Assembly: GCA_013115135.1 (NCBI GenBank)
Contig: JABANP010000419.1
Coordinates: 1-47,150 of the forward strand
Direction of reading: 5' to 3'
Origin: Perkinsus olseni
Taxonomy: Eukaryota; Perkinsozoa; Perkinsida; Perkinsidae
Length of the DNA: 47,150 bases
The notes beneath the pieces were generated by a model, which was given only the letters and a program-made list of their open reading frames with translations, searched no databases and was not told where the DNA came from. This document shows positions 1 to 10,141 of this stretch, in pieces. Positions within the stretch are counted from its first letter, which is position 1. The number at the start of each line of letters is the position of its first letter. The translations under genes and the position numbers were made by a program.

Positions 1-914
1 GTATATGTCAGTCCTATACGAAGGTGTCGAATGCAGTGACGCGATGGACAAGTTAGCCTTCCCAAGTTAGCTCGTTCAGCAGTCGCTCCTGGATAAGTGT
101 TGTATTTGTTCCTCATTATCGCTGTAGCACTACAGTACTTCTCCCTCTCCCGCGGTACTACAAACTCGAACACTTTGAACACATATGAAAATCGCCTGTC
201 GGTACTAGTGTAGTTTTTCGAAGCTTTTCTCATTCCAAATATACATTCAGCCTCCATTTTCGTATATGCATAACTGTCACCTGATAATGGAATGTCGCGC
301 ATGACAGCTTCATACTGGTATACGAGCCTGAACACGACAGAAGCGGAGAAAGAATTGAGGTTTGATTACCAGCCGAATGATGTTATGTAGCAGTGTTGCA
401 GATAGTGCTACCGTTCCAGTCTGGAACTTCCAGATCCATCATAGATGGATGATATATACCGAATATGAGATGGAAGATGATCGCGGCATGGGATGAAGGC
501 CTTAACTGCGGACAGAAACGGATCGGGAATGCACTCCCTTATAACGCAACACTGGTACAGAAGACAAATTTATCCATTAAAAGAGAACCGGAGTCGACAC
601 GGATTTTCGTATCCCCGATGCTTCCGTCGTGGATGCACGCGGGAAGGGCGATATTTTGTCATCAGCGATACAATTGTACGCGTGCTCTCGCATCTGAGAT
701 TCGTCATACACTATGTCACTAAAATCAGGGGTTCCGAGAATGATGTCAACAAACCGGGCCAAAACATGAACCGCGCACAAGTTAGATAATGGGCTCTGCC
801 GAGTGAAAGCTCGGGTTTCCTAACCTCGCTTGAAACGACAACCTCATGCTCCGAGCTGGCCTCGTTCGATGCAGGGTAGCTTCCCTGATTTCTACAGAGA
901 CGACGGATCATCCC
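1..914. other. No supported gene
   Basis: I see no convincing exon, RNA gene or repeat in this stretch. The short open frames on both strands lack family resemblance and plausible splice partners. It is the 3' side of the mucin-like minus-strand gene, so a further downstream exon of that gene could lie here. Confidence 0.4.
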
Positions 915-953
915 GGCGTGCCAAGCGAGCAGTCTTTTATTTACCTTCAGCGT
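915..953. repeat. 39-bp direct repeat, left copy
   Basis: This 39-bp segment recurs without a mismatch at 1384-1422 and the two copies bracket the minisatellite. Read on the minus strand, each copy contains the junction CTGAAG|GTAAAT, a good splice donor. The repeat therefore looks like a duplicated exon end plus intron start rather than a target-site duplication. Confidence 0.95.
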
Positions 954-1450
954 CGATGGAGCTGTACTAGTAGTCACAACGGTCGTCGATGGAGCTGTAC
1001 TAGTAGTCACAACAGTGGTCACAACAGTGGTCGATGGAGCTGTACTAGTAGTCACAACAGTGGTCGATGGAGCTGTACTAGTAGTCACAACAGTGGTCGA
1101 TGGAGCTGTACTAGTAGTCACAACAGTGGTCGATGGAGCTGTACTAGTAGTCACAACAGTGGTCGATGGAGCTGTACTAGTAGTCACAACAGTGGTCGAT
1201 GGAGCTGTACTAGTAGTCACAACAGTGGTCGATGGAGCTGTACTAGTAGTCACAACGGTGGTCGATGGAGCTGTACTAGTAGTCACAATGGCAGTGGATG
1301 GTGCCGTACTAGTTGTTATGACCATAGTCGATCGCACTGTGCGAGTGGCTGCAACAGTACTCGTCGGCGCTATGGTTGGTATGGGCGTGCCAAGCGAGCA
1401 GTCTTTTATTTACCTTCAGCGTTCTCCTGACCAACTTGACAGGCGCTTCC
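945..1450 (-). CDS. Mucin-like Thr/Ser/Pro-repeat protein (partial model)
   Basis: On the minus strand the minisatellite encodes about 11 tandem copies of an 11-residue unit (STAPSTTVVTT), the kind of Thr/Ser/Pro-rich repeat that is densely O-glycosylated in surface or secreted mucins. The exon model is 1348 to 945: acceptor TTGCAG just upstream, 404 nt, ending at CTGAAG|GTAAAT. An upstream exon ending at 1414 (GAAG|GTAAAT) joins in phase across a 65-nt intron (1349-1413). Its own start was not found; about 1450 is where its open frame becomes doubtful. Downstream exons were also not resolved. The plus strand is equally open across the repeat because the 33-bp unit is a multiple of three, but there it gives hydrophobic Val/Ala repeats with no splice-site support. 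Whether the gene is expressed cannot be seen. Confidence 0.4.
951..1330. repeat. 33-bp minisatellite, about 11 units
   Basis: Tandem 33-bp units (core GGAGCTGTACTAGTAGTCAC) recur at a fixed 33-bp step, with the core starting near 958, 991, 1036, 1069, 1102, 1135, 1168, 1201, 1234, 1267 and, diverged, 1300. One junction (about 1010-1026) carries an extra 12 bp. Central units are nearly identical and end units diverge, the pattern expected from unequal exchange. Confidence 0.97.
1384..1422. repeat. 39-bp direct repeat, right copy
   Basis: Exact copy of 915-953, 469 bp away. 469 is not a multiple of 33, so the pair is not simply part of the minisatellite register. On the minus strand it supplies the donor of the intron that precedes the repeat exon. 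Confidence 0.95.
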
Positions 1451-1851
1451 ATATCTCTACTAGGCCGCGGCGAGGCCTCAGCATATTCAGTTTCGATGGG
1501 GCTGGCATCCAGAGGTATAGTCGAGGGCGGCGGCGGCCTCTAGTGCTCAACAACCGGCTCGACTGGTGAGGCCCGAAAAAGTTGTGGTTCATTGTGGTCC
1601 GTTAATTGCATCAACTGCGTCTGTATGCTATTGCCCTGAAATCAACAACGTCAACTGAGCTTACCACGAGCACCTCCAAGCTTAGCCTACGTCCTGTTGG
1701 AACCGCTGCTGGATGAAGCGAGCACTGCTCTTCGTCTCTGAGAGGTCCTCTACTATTTACTACGGTGCCTGAGCAACGCCGTGATCGAGGCACGTCCGAC
1801 CATCTGAACCTCCTCCGCTGCACTCACCTCGCTGTCGCTGCAGTACCGCGT

Positions 1852-1880
1852 AAGGCACGAACTCAGTGAGTTCGTGCCTT
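1852..1880. repeat. Near-perfect 29-bp hairpin
   Basis: Two 14-bp arms (AAGGCACGAACTCA and its complement) around a single central base. The right arm is followed by a second partial copy (ACTCAGTGAGTTC). It lies just downstream of the small minus-strand gene at 1897-2244 and could act in its 3' UTR. Confidence 0.8.
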
Positions 1881-1896
1881 ACTCAGTGAGTTCAAC

Positions 1897-2244
1897 TCAC
1901 GAGTCGTGACAGTCTGAACGAGAACATTGGCGACCACGCCGATCCGAGAAAACTGATGATCAACTTACCTCCAGGTTCGACGAGCAGTCGAAGAGCGACG
2001 CAAAGGCCCTGCATGCCTACAGGGAGCACAGATTTGCAGGCCAGGTCGCTTTCAGCCACTACTCGTGCACCCCTAAGGGCCATGACTGTAACGAATCTCG
2101 GGGCATCGGCTTCCCCTCCACATACATGCATTCCGATCTCCTAAGCACTGAGTGGCTGCGGCAGGCACTGCATGACGGCAGCCGTACGTTCCTCTGAGTG
2201 CTGATGGGCATTGGAGGTTTGCTCGTAGATGTAGTAGAGGACAT
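1897..2244 (-). CDS. Small hypothetical protein, three exons (81 aa)
   Basis: Model: exons 2244-2188, 2140-1969 and 1913-1897, with GT-AG introns of 47 nt (donor GTACGG) and 55 nt (donor GTAAGT, acceptor TTCAG). Phases match throughout and the chain is open from ATG to TGA. The start is the first ATG of the first exon. The product has a short Ser/Thr/Lys-rich N-terminus, then a compact segment with two cysteines and an aliphatic stretch (VALRLLVEPG) near the C-terminus. I do not recognise a family. Support comes only from splice-site quality, consistent phase and intron size like that of the well-identified genes in this window. Confidence 0.4.
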
Positions 2245-2562
2245 CCCATCTCAGAGGTTCATCGCTCTAACAGAACACAAGGTGGGGTTCGAATAGACAA
2301 CGCAAAGGGAGTAGAATTGGGGACAGTAGATCCTGGTCGATTACGCCCTGAAGTCGAAGGTTCCTTGATAACGCACTACAAACCCGCCCGGGACCGCTCT
2401 CCGATCGAGCCGATCATAATTCAAACAACTAGTCACATGGAAGGTTTCATACGCGGTGACAAACGACGGAGTCCGATAGAATTCCACCGCGTCAGGTAGT
2501 AGTTAAAAATCTTGCTATTCCCCAGCCCCGTAATACCTCGTTCCCGCGCGACGTCCTCCGCG

Positions 2563-3120
2563 TCACCTTCCGTTGCTGCCTCCTCTCCCTTCTCCTTGTG
2601 CAGGAAGCTCCCCTCGGAGCATGCCCCTCTCTGGCATGGTCGTGCCTACCACCGCACCCATACCCCTCAGACCCTGGGTCTCACAGAGGGCCAGATCTTC
2701 GACCAACTTGGTGACCTGCTCCAGCTTCCCTATCACGCTGTTCTGCAGTTTGTCAAGCACATCATTCGCCATCTGTTCCGTCATGCGCGTGAGGGTGTTG
2801 GTGGATTCCGCGCGCCTCCGTACCGACACACCACCGACCACCGGCCGCTCGGTCCTCCCTGCCGACCTCGTCAGGCAGCGCTTTGTTTTGCCGAGACACA
2901 GTCTCTGCAAGCTCGGTTATTCGGTACTCCCCCGAGGATCTGAAAGAGCAGCCCTCAAGCAGCACCCGTTGGGACTCAGAAGCACCCTAATCCAGTAGAA
3001 GTACCTCCGCCTGGCGGCCTCCTCTCCAATGACCTTATCAAACCCAATAGATCTCTCACCCACCGACACCAGTTGACTACGCAGTCTCTCAGACGTTGCT
3101 TCGCTGCTCCTTGAAGGCGT
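2563..3120 (-). pseudogene. Decayed coiled-coil-type gene remnant
   Basis: Three consecutive minus-strand segments read as one helical, charged protein but lie in different frames: about 3120-2945 (contains RLRSQLVSVGERSIGFDKVI), 2965-2860 (YRITELAETVSRQNKALPDE) and 2850-2563 (TRMTEQMANDVLDKLQNSVI). I could not join them with acceptable introns in phase, so frameshifts are likelier than splicing. The C-terminal part is Gly/Arg-rich and ends in TGA at 2563. No family was recognised. An intact gene with non-consensus introns remains possible. Confidence 0.35.
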
Positions 3121-3900
3121 GGAAGGGTTACTGGTCTACAACCCGAGACCTCTGTATACTATACTACCCACTGCCATCTCTCCGACAATCACTCTGCCCA
3201 CTGAAGCATCCCTCTCTCACACAACAGCTTTCTCAATAGAAACTACGAACACTTGTTAAAGTGTTTCAGCAGAAGTATTCTCTGGTGCCCCTCGAGCTTC
3301 CTGCGACAGCAGCTTAGTCGTCCCCGGAATGAGCCTGTCCTCTGCCCTCAAAGACCTCATGAGATTGCCAGTAACCTCCTATCCACCGCCTTGTCGTCCG
3401 TTACGTCAACTCGTGGTAGTCCGAGGCACTAGTATAAAAAGTTCTAAAAAGTTGCAGGCACGCACAGACAACGTCTCACGTACCGCCAATTGCTGAGTGA
3501 CCCATAACTTGCTCATGTACCAACATACCACTATGTGAAGGACTCACGATACATAGTTGGGTTGGTTCAGGAAGGAGCGGTACTAAAGTCAGCGTATGAT
3601 TCAATTTTGTCAATCTCGAGGCGGGCGAGATTGTTGTTCACCATTATCAGGCTTTCACCATTTTTAGTGGGTCAAGTACTCGCAAATACGGATTTTCTCG
3701 CCCTTCACCATTTTCAGGATTCACCATTTTCAGGCGGGACCAGCGCGACGATGGATTCTTCGGGCGAGCGCCACTCGCATAATGTGAAACGGTTGGGCGA
3801 GCGAGGCTGACGTTGCGAGTTGTAACTCGAAAGATGTTTGATCGGAGGCGGGGCTGGATGACATATGCTTTCTCAGTTCAGTACTTGATAACACTTTACA
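3121..3900. other. Intergenic; short degenerate repeats
   Basis: No gene is supported. At about 3648-3731 a short motif (TTCACCATTTTCAGG and variants) occurs about four times, and GGGCGAG motifs recur at about 3757-3805. The sequence downstream leads into the ATG of the next gene at 3901. Confidence 0.4.
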
Positions 3901-4366
3901 ATGTGGTTCCCTACCGGTATCCTCATGTACGTTACCTCTGTGGGTCTCCTCATTCCCACTCGTGCGGAAACTTCCGTGGACTGGGACAGCTTGCAGGCCC
4001 AGCTTGACAGTTCGGACAACGATTATAAGCTCAGGGCGGCACAACTTCCGATCTGGTGGACGATTCCAGAGGATCATCGCACAGAGTAAGTACGGAAGCA
4101 CCCAGGGTGCTTCCGCAGCAGCACTGCTGCACCCTCGGTAGTTGGCTTATAGATTGTTTTTCAGGCTGAATTTTGTGAAGTTGTCGGTGTGGTGGGAGAA
4201 GGTGCTCGGCGACCTCGGCATCGAGAGCACTGTCCAAGAATGCCCGTGGAATAGCACTACTTCCCCAACTGCTGAAGTGGTCTCGGAAGCTGGTGCTGAG
4301 CATATCAAGGACATGAAGACTTGGGGGTTGATTATTGCTTTTATTATGATGAGCATCCTCGCATAG
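3901..4366 (+). CDS. Small secreted protein with hydrophobic C-terminal tail (128 aa)
   Basis: Two exons, 3901-4085 and 4165-4366, joined in phase across a 79-nt intron with donor GTAAGT and a T-rich acceptor (TTTTTCAG). The first 22 or so residues are a typical signal peptide (hydrophobic core ILMYVTSVGLLI, then Ala-Glu-Thr). The middle is acidic, with Trp pairs and an Asn-Ser-Thr glycosylation sequon. The last 14 residues (WGLIIAFIMMSILA) form a hydrophobic tail with nothing after it, as in GPI-attachment signals. I infer a small cell-surface protein. There is no recognisable domain. Exon 1 read alone runs into a stop inside the intron, so splicing is required. Confidence 0.65.
4093..4115. 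repeat. Perfect 23-bp hairpin inside an intron
   Basis: CGGAAGCACCC, one base, then the exact complement. It sits seven bases inside the 5' end of the 79-nt intron of the secreted-protein gene, so it could fold next to the splice donor. Confidence 0.85.
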
Positions 4367-6156
4367 ACGGGGACGTAGTTGACTGATAATTAATTCATGA
4401 CATCGTAGCATTTATGATTCTCGTATCCTTTTTGCATGATGGTGTTCTCAACCGGGTATCGCTGATATCATAGTGTTCAGTTGCTAGTTGATGAGAAAGG
4501 GTTAGTAAAGTATACTATACTAGTATAGGGATTACACTTTTCTTCTCCAGTTGCGTGACTGGACTTGACTTGTGCTCGTCGGTGTGGGTCAAGGCGCTGA
4601 ACAACAATTCTGGTAACATAGCTGTGCTACGATACTACTTCCCTTTGGATCACCCGCAGCCTTGGCATACAAGCTGGATGAGCGGCCTTCATTGGAGTGT
4701 CCAGCGCTCACTGTGCAGTGATGAAGTCACTTTGATTTCATCTCCAGAAACGTCGATCAAAGACACGAGGCCATGAACTGGCCTCGTAGGCTTTTCCTAG
4801 TAGGCGCATAGATGATGGCTCATCGGAGTTTCAAGAGGCAGCACCGCTGGACAAGTGGTAGCGGTGAGAGTTCCTCTCCAGCCCTCGGTTCAAGGCTCGC
4901 CTGCCCGATATGAAAAGTTTCCATTGGAAACCATTTTGAAATGCAATGAGAGCTGTTAGCCGCCTGTCACAGGCGGCCTGTGTTGGACCGTTCAAGTCGG
5001 ACGTAACACCAGATTGACCCAGACCCCTCAGCAAGTTACTATTCCTATATTTGCCTCGCCTTTTGTCAGCATCAACTCAGACTCATGAATAAGTTATTCA
5101 GAATAACTTCATGCGAACACCACTCAAGCGTTCTATGTGTAGCTCCGAACAACGATAGTCAGTTAAAGTCGATCACCCATAACCTCGAATTGGCCTGAAG
5201 CGGAGGAAGTTCGGAACCCCCACGAATTCCGCATTCTGAAAACTCCCTTTACAGTATGTCCGGAGAAGCACACAGCTTCACAAGGCTCAGCCTGGTGGCT
5301 GGGATGCTCTCTATATAAGCATCTTGGTTGCACGGAGTAGACAATACTGGCTTATTCGGGCCTTCGAGTAGTGGGTCCGACCCAATGGGTCGTGGTTTCA
5401 TACGACATAAGCCACGTCCCGATCCATGAGACTCATGGATCAGGACGTGGCTCATTCTTATGAGCAGGGGCTAATGACAACGATTTGTCTCATGACCTAC
5501 ATGGATGTTGAGTTTGCGGGGCACCGTCAAGGTGTAAGAGCGTCTTCTCCACTACCGCTGGGACGAGCCGCTCTAGAGTCTGAAAACAATCCGCGGTCCG
5601 CACGTGATGCTGAAGGCGCTGCGCGCTCTTTTCGCGGACGGAGAAGTGAGACCTGTACATGAGCCCTACTGAACGGAGACTGCGTGTTGACAGACGGGCT
5701 GCTATCGGGAAGCAAGTGATGCACTTAGCAGGCAGCCACGAGAAGTGTCGAGACCCGCTCCCGGATAACTTAGCCGCGTAACTACGAATGATGAATCCAT
5801 CTGATGAAGCAAGGCATGAACTACGGTCCCACTACTCACTTGAGCGTGCTGGCGTGTATGAAATGCACGGGCATCAAGTAACAGATGTAGGGGCCACTGG
5901 TGACTTCCTCACGGGTCCGGCTGCTGACATGCGTGCACTGGATTGCCTGTACCGTACAAAGCATCACAACACGACGTATCGTCCAATAAGTAGCATCTAC
6001 CTGTCCCTGGTCTTCCGTGCCAGACAGCTGGACGAGCCGTTCTCGAGCCCATGACTGAGCGCTGGCCCTCGAGAGAGCAAGGCGGGATTCAGACGTTTCA
6101 GAGGGTGTGAATCTGGTCGAAGTCGTGCACGCGAGAACACCGCCGAGTAACTCTTG
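4367..6156. other. No resolved gene; two hairpins
   Basis: Short open frames exist on both strands but none gave a convincing exon chain. Inverted repeats are present at 4765-4787 (9-bp arms, 5-nt loop) and 5410-5452. Because introns here are tiny, an intron-dense gene may have been missed. Confidence 0.35.
5410..5452. repeat. 43-bp hairpin with 21-bp arms
   Basis: Arms 5410-5430 and 5432-5452 are complementary except for one base and are separated by a single nucleotide. This is the longest near-perfect palindrome I found in the window. No coding sequence was assigned across it. Confidence 0.85.
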
Positions 6157-6788
6157 CTACAGTGCGTCGACCAGAGTGCTATCGTAAGCAATCCCCGCTC
6201 CCACACCGGATCGACGATTCGGCTGAAACTGAGAGGAAACAGACCACAAAGAGGGCTTAACCAGGAATAACCAGAGAATTCGGAGATCCACTCATCGACA
6301 CTTGACGGTCCCGAGCTACTCCGAGAAGTCCATAGGTGCACTCTGCAAAGTGCCGGCTTGCGGTGACAGAAGGGAGCTCTTGCGGCCCCTGCTTGGGGCC
6401 ACCAAAATCGTAGAAGAGGCGCATGCCATCATCCGCGCCTTTCAGTTTCTGGACCAGGACCTGCCAAAAGTCCTACAAGCGCAAAAAAAGGCAACCGAGT
6501 AGGTTACCATAACTTCATTGTCATCAGGGTTGATGCTGATAGGCAGTATCCCACCACCGGAATATGAGAGCACCTCTCCAGAACCCAGCGGGCGGTATCT
6601 GAAGGGTGCCACTGGTACGAGACTGGAGCAGACAGTTCTAACCTTTTCGGTGGTATCAGTTTCTTCACGGTACTAGCAACCTGGCCGTATGATAGGTCGT
6701 AGCCGACAGCAACTTCAACAGCATCGTCCGACATAACGACAGATTGAACTGGATAGTAGACGAAGCACATATTGCAACGGCCTTGCAT
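6157..6788 (-). CDS. Unrecognised protein, four exons (171 aa)
   Basis: Exons 6788-6574, 6535-6508, 6472-6272 and 6228-6157, with GT-AG introns of 38, 35 and 43 nt. Phase is kept through all four exons from ATG to TAG. The third exon has no in-frame Met and would be overlooked by a Met-to-stop scan, yet it reads as clearly protein-like sequence (for example GMRLFYDFGGPKQGPQELPS). No signal peptide or transmembrane segment is evident. I do not recognise the family. The ATG lies only 28 bp after the stop of the neighbouring minus-strand gene, so the two may be co-transcribed or may even be one gene whose connection I did not find. Confidence 0.55.
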
Positions 6789-6816
6789 ATCGGGTCTCCG
6801 CCTCGCCCAAGAGCAG

Positions 6817-7743
6817 CTAGGCTGCCGCCTCGCCGCAAAACATGACGATCCCTCCCAGCGTCATTAGCAAGCCCAACACTGGCCCAACAGCAAAGGAGGA
6901 TTCACTCCCATGATTGGATTCAACTGCATGGCCTGGTAAAATGGCTTTTACACCAAACTCTGCCAGAGATTCTCAGAATGCTCAGGCGTGGCTTCAACGC
7001 TCAAAGCGAAGCCGTCGTCAGGAATGCTACACTCGTCCAGGGAAAAGAGGGGTCGTCTCGGAGCCTTCGGTGTCCCTAAAGGACAAGCCACTCGATAGCG
7101 GGCATCCGTGCTTGGCATTGAGAAGCTACCTGCGCCACTGCCGGGGGGCGAAACATCGACAATGTCTCGCAGTGCATCCGCTACGTCCATCCTTGAGCCG
7201 GCCAGCAGGACTTCGAATGGCGAATGACTAGGCGACATACCAGGTGAACTCACAAGACGCCTTTTACGATAGCGTCCTCCCCTACCTTCGATCAGCATTG
7301 GCCTGGTCGGCTACATATCCTTTACTCAAACCAAAGCGTTGCAGATCGGTGTGGCTGTTACCGTGGGCATGCCACCGATGCTGACAGGAATTAGTCAATC
7401 ACTCCCTCGGTACTCATAGGATCACCTCCTCGCCAAGTAGCCTTCCAGAAGCATGTATACTCTCGCGAGCATCGGCCAACAGGCTCTGCCAGCTGTAGTC
7501 GGTGAATGAGCTTCGATTGAAGCTCCTCGGCAATGGAGGGTTCGACCAGCCACCTGATGGACCACCGTGGGCGACATCCTCCTCATCGAGCTGAATCGAT
7601 TGCATCACCCTCAGCCATACTTCCGGTCAATTGACAACGTCGGTGCACTGTCAAAAGTCGTGCAATTCACAACCTCCAGCGACACACGGATTCGTAGTGA
7701 ATGTCTTCCAGCGATTTTGAGTGCCGAATACCGCTCCCGAACG
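6817..7743 (-). CDS. Unrecognised membrane-anchored protein, 5' end incomplete
   Basis: Five exons were chained in phase: 7743-7674, 7619-7426, 7380-7286, 7227-6959 and 6923-6817, with introns of 54, 45, 58 and 35 nt, all GT-AG. They encode about 244 residues ending in TAG. Features include a Trp-rich segment (DYSWQSLLADARESIHASGR), a His-rich stretch (HRWHAHGNSHTD), an acidic linker and a C-terminal hydrophobic helix (FAVGPVLGLLMTLGGIVMF) with a very short tail, suggesting a type I or GPI-anchored surface or lumenal protein. The 5' boundary is only an acceptor-like site; earlier exons must exist because no start codon is included. Family unknown. Confidence 0.5.
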
Positions 7744-8333
7744 CTCGACTCACCCGAGAAAGATAGTACACTATGTGCTGTTGGTCGAGCCCCTCTATAC
7801 TTGTGCGAGTAAGCACTACGGTGCCTGCAGGACGACCGTAAGATCATTTAGACCCCGTAGATTCCTACCAAAGGGCTGTAGCCTCCTCGCACTTGCCCCT
7901 AAAGTTGTGGCTCTTCACACAGCTCGTGTTGAGCTCCCGCTCTCGCAAGGGATCATAGTATATTCCCGGCCCTCGGGCACATGAAGTCTGAGGAACGTGC
8001 AAATACCTTGCCCAGCCCCGCGGGCTTGCCGCTATCCGATACACAAACTATGCCGTTCTACGACCACGGACTCGTTAACCCGAGAGTGAGGCCTCGGGCA
8101 ACTCGATATCCGGGCGTCTCCGACTCTTGTGAGAGTTTCACGATGAGACTTCCGCAAGAACGACAGAACAAGATATCAGGTCGAGCCTACCCGCAGATCT
8201 TCCCCGCCCCGCCGCACCAACACTTTGCCAGTCCGGTCCATTGTGTGCACTATCCAGGAGTCCCTGTCGCCAGTCGACATACTCCATAGACTTGAAGGTG
8301 TCCCTGACTTGGCCTATAGATCCCATACTTCAG
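7744..8333. other. Unresolved; probably 5' exons of the membrane-anchored gene
   Basis: The 5' exons of the gene ending at 6817 should lie here on the minus strand, but I could not fix their borders. A minus-strand open frame at 8138-8326 starts just after the stop of the next gene and has no supporting homology. Confidence 0.3.
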
Positions 8334-8755
8334 TTATGACCTACGACTCAGCCGCAGGGACTGCTCCAGCTGTGTAACACTCCGCGACAGAGCGCCCTTC
8401 GACGTTGGCCAGCCTTGACTGTTTTCTCCACGCACCCGGCGTGATGGCGAAACTGAACGGATTGCGCTGTGAAATCGCTGCGCGGAGGCAAGATGGCCAA
8501 CCTTCAAAAAGCCAATCGGCGCTTTCCCGGCAGCCGATGTAGGAGACTTCAGGAGACAAGGGTGGCTCAAAGCAGCTCTTCGACTCTGATAAGCAGAAGT
8601 GAATGTTGAGATAGCTCGAACCAGCCGATGAGACGAGCGAGGTAGGAGGGGGCGGCAACCGTCGTATGCAAGCACGGTTCCTTACCGTATGTTCCCGGGC
8701 CAGGCACCAGGCTAGACAGCCTGGGAGAGTCGAATCGCCTCCCAGTGCTGAACAT
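8334..8755 (-). CDS. Possible STPGR-like short protein (91 aa)
   Basis: Exons 8755-8686, 8585-8548 and 8501-8334 join in phase across introns of 100 nt (donor GTAAGG) and 46 nt. The N-terminus carries a VPGPGTY motif at about residues 17-23, the signature of sperm-tail PG-rich repeat (SHIPPO) proteins, which line axonemal microtubules. The rest is basic and Ser-rich (SAQRFHSAIRSVSPSRRVRG) and ends in a helical Leu/Arg segment. Only one PG repeat is present, so membership of the family is tentative. The start is the only ATG in the first exon. A clear STPGR gene lies 2.3 kb away on the other strand. Confidence 0.45.
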
Positions 8756-9789
8756 GCGTCACAAAGGCCACAATTGTTTCGAAGTAACGGAGCCCAACTG
8801 TAAACCTAGCGACACTTTCTCGTTAATTGACCACCAAACACGAACAATCTATGAGAAAATGGCACCCGGGCCGAGCCGCAACAGCCTAGAAGATCTTCAT
8901 GTGATCAAAGCATGCTTTTCTGAGCAATGTTGCACAGCAGTCTCAGGCCGATCCCTCGCTTCGGTACCATGAACCTGTGCGGAGCAGGACTCAACCCAGG
9001 ATCCTCCATAAACAACTTAGAGACGAGCGAGTGAACTCGGGCCATGCCGTGAGGCGCCGGAAGGTCTCGATCGTGGTATCATGGACGCGGTAGGTTCACG
9101 ACGAGTCCTCTCGCGTGATGCGGTAGGACATGTGGCGGGGCTGACATGGCTCGGTATCTCATCCCATGAAGGCCTTGAGCAGCGGCTAGCTTCACTGTCT
9201 ATCGCGCAGCCTCCTATTCCCTCTACTACTGAGTCTCCCAGAACTCACGACAGCTCAGGTCCATCGGGCCTCAGCCTGCTCCCCAGTCAGAACAGTGAGA
9301 ACTCCGAGACTGGCTCCTCATAGTTGAGGTACAGCCGCGTCAAGCCATGAATGACTGCCTCCATGTACCTCGAAACGCGCCGAATCAGCCTGGCGGGTCG
9401 AATGGTTCCGATGGATGCTCAATCCTACTCGAAATGTACAGTTTCTCTCTCGAGCATCCAAGTGTCACGACAGTATTAACCTAAGTCTCTCCCAACAAAA
9501 CCTGCATAGCAAAAGGGACCTCATATGTCCCAGCGACGAATCCGAATCGGACAAACCCCGAATCGAGTGAGGCGCGCACGACCACTCAGGCTAGTGATCG
9601 GAGTGATCCAAGACAGACCGGAGTAGAATCCCTCTCCCCCAACGGTGCCCAAGAGTGCACTACTCGATTATGATGTCCTGTTTCTTAACACTGCATTCCG
9701 GCAAGACATCAACAGCACCCAGTCCAAGGAGTGCAGCGCTCAAGTGTTGCAAGAGCTCCTCACTTCTTCCAGTACACGGCTGAGCACCA
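8756..9789. other. No resolved gene
   Basis: A plus-strand frame at 9081-9323 is Ser/Pro-rich and a minus-strand frame at 9660-9857 is open, but neither has a splice partner or family resemblance that I trust. Confidence 0.3.
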
Positions 9790-9923
9790 TCAACTTTGGC
9801 AGGAAGTGCGAACTGACGGCTTGACCATTGAAAAGAGAAGGAAGCCGAAGAGAGCAAATGCTAGTATCCGATGAGCTCCGATTGGAATGATGCCGCCTTG
9901 GAACTGAACGACCGGTAGAAATT
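9790..9923 (-). CDS. Possible C-terminal exon of a membrane protein
   Basis: From an acceptor-like TAATAG, the minus strand reads 45 codons to TGA with a strong hydrophobic helix (ILAFALFGFLLFSMVK) followed by a short polar tail. This looks like the last exon of a membrane or anchored protein. Upstream exons would have to lie between here and the APRT stop at 10142, where another hydrophobic minus-strand frame is open, but I could not connect them. Confidence 0.28.
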
Positions 9924-10141
9924 CTATTACATCTTGAGAGTTTTTAGAAGTTTAGGCCCGGTACGTGTCGTCGCAGGAATCCCGCACTCCCACCATCAAA
10001 CATACAACAAGCTCCCACAGGAAAGAACATCGGAGTAGCGCAAGAACCACAACACGGCTGGTAGCACTGACTTGCGTAGGGAAACGTCGAAACGCTGGTT
10101 GCCAAACAGTAACAGCAAAATTACGGATAAGACAGAGGACA

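Noticed and set aside
951..1330. CRISPR-like array
   Set aside because: Units are contiguous with no spacers; it is a minisatellite.
915..1422. Transposon with 39-bp terminal direct repeats
   Set aside because: No transposase, terminal inverted repeats or target duplication; the content is only the minisatellite, and the repeats hold a splice donor.
1015..1569. Plus-strand 184-residue Val/Ala-rich frame over the minisatellite
   Set aside because: A 33-bp unit keeps all frames open; the minus strand gives a mucin-like repeat with splice sites in phase, the plus strand none.
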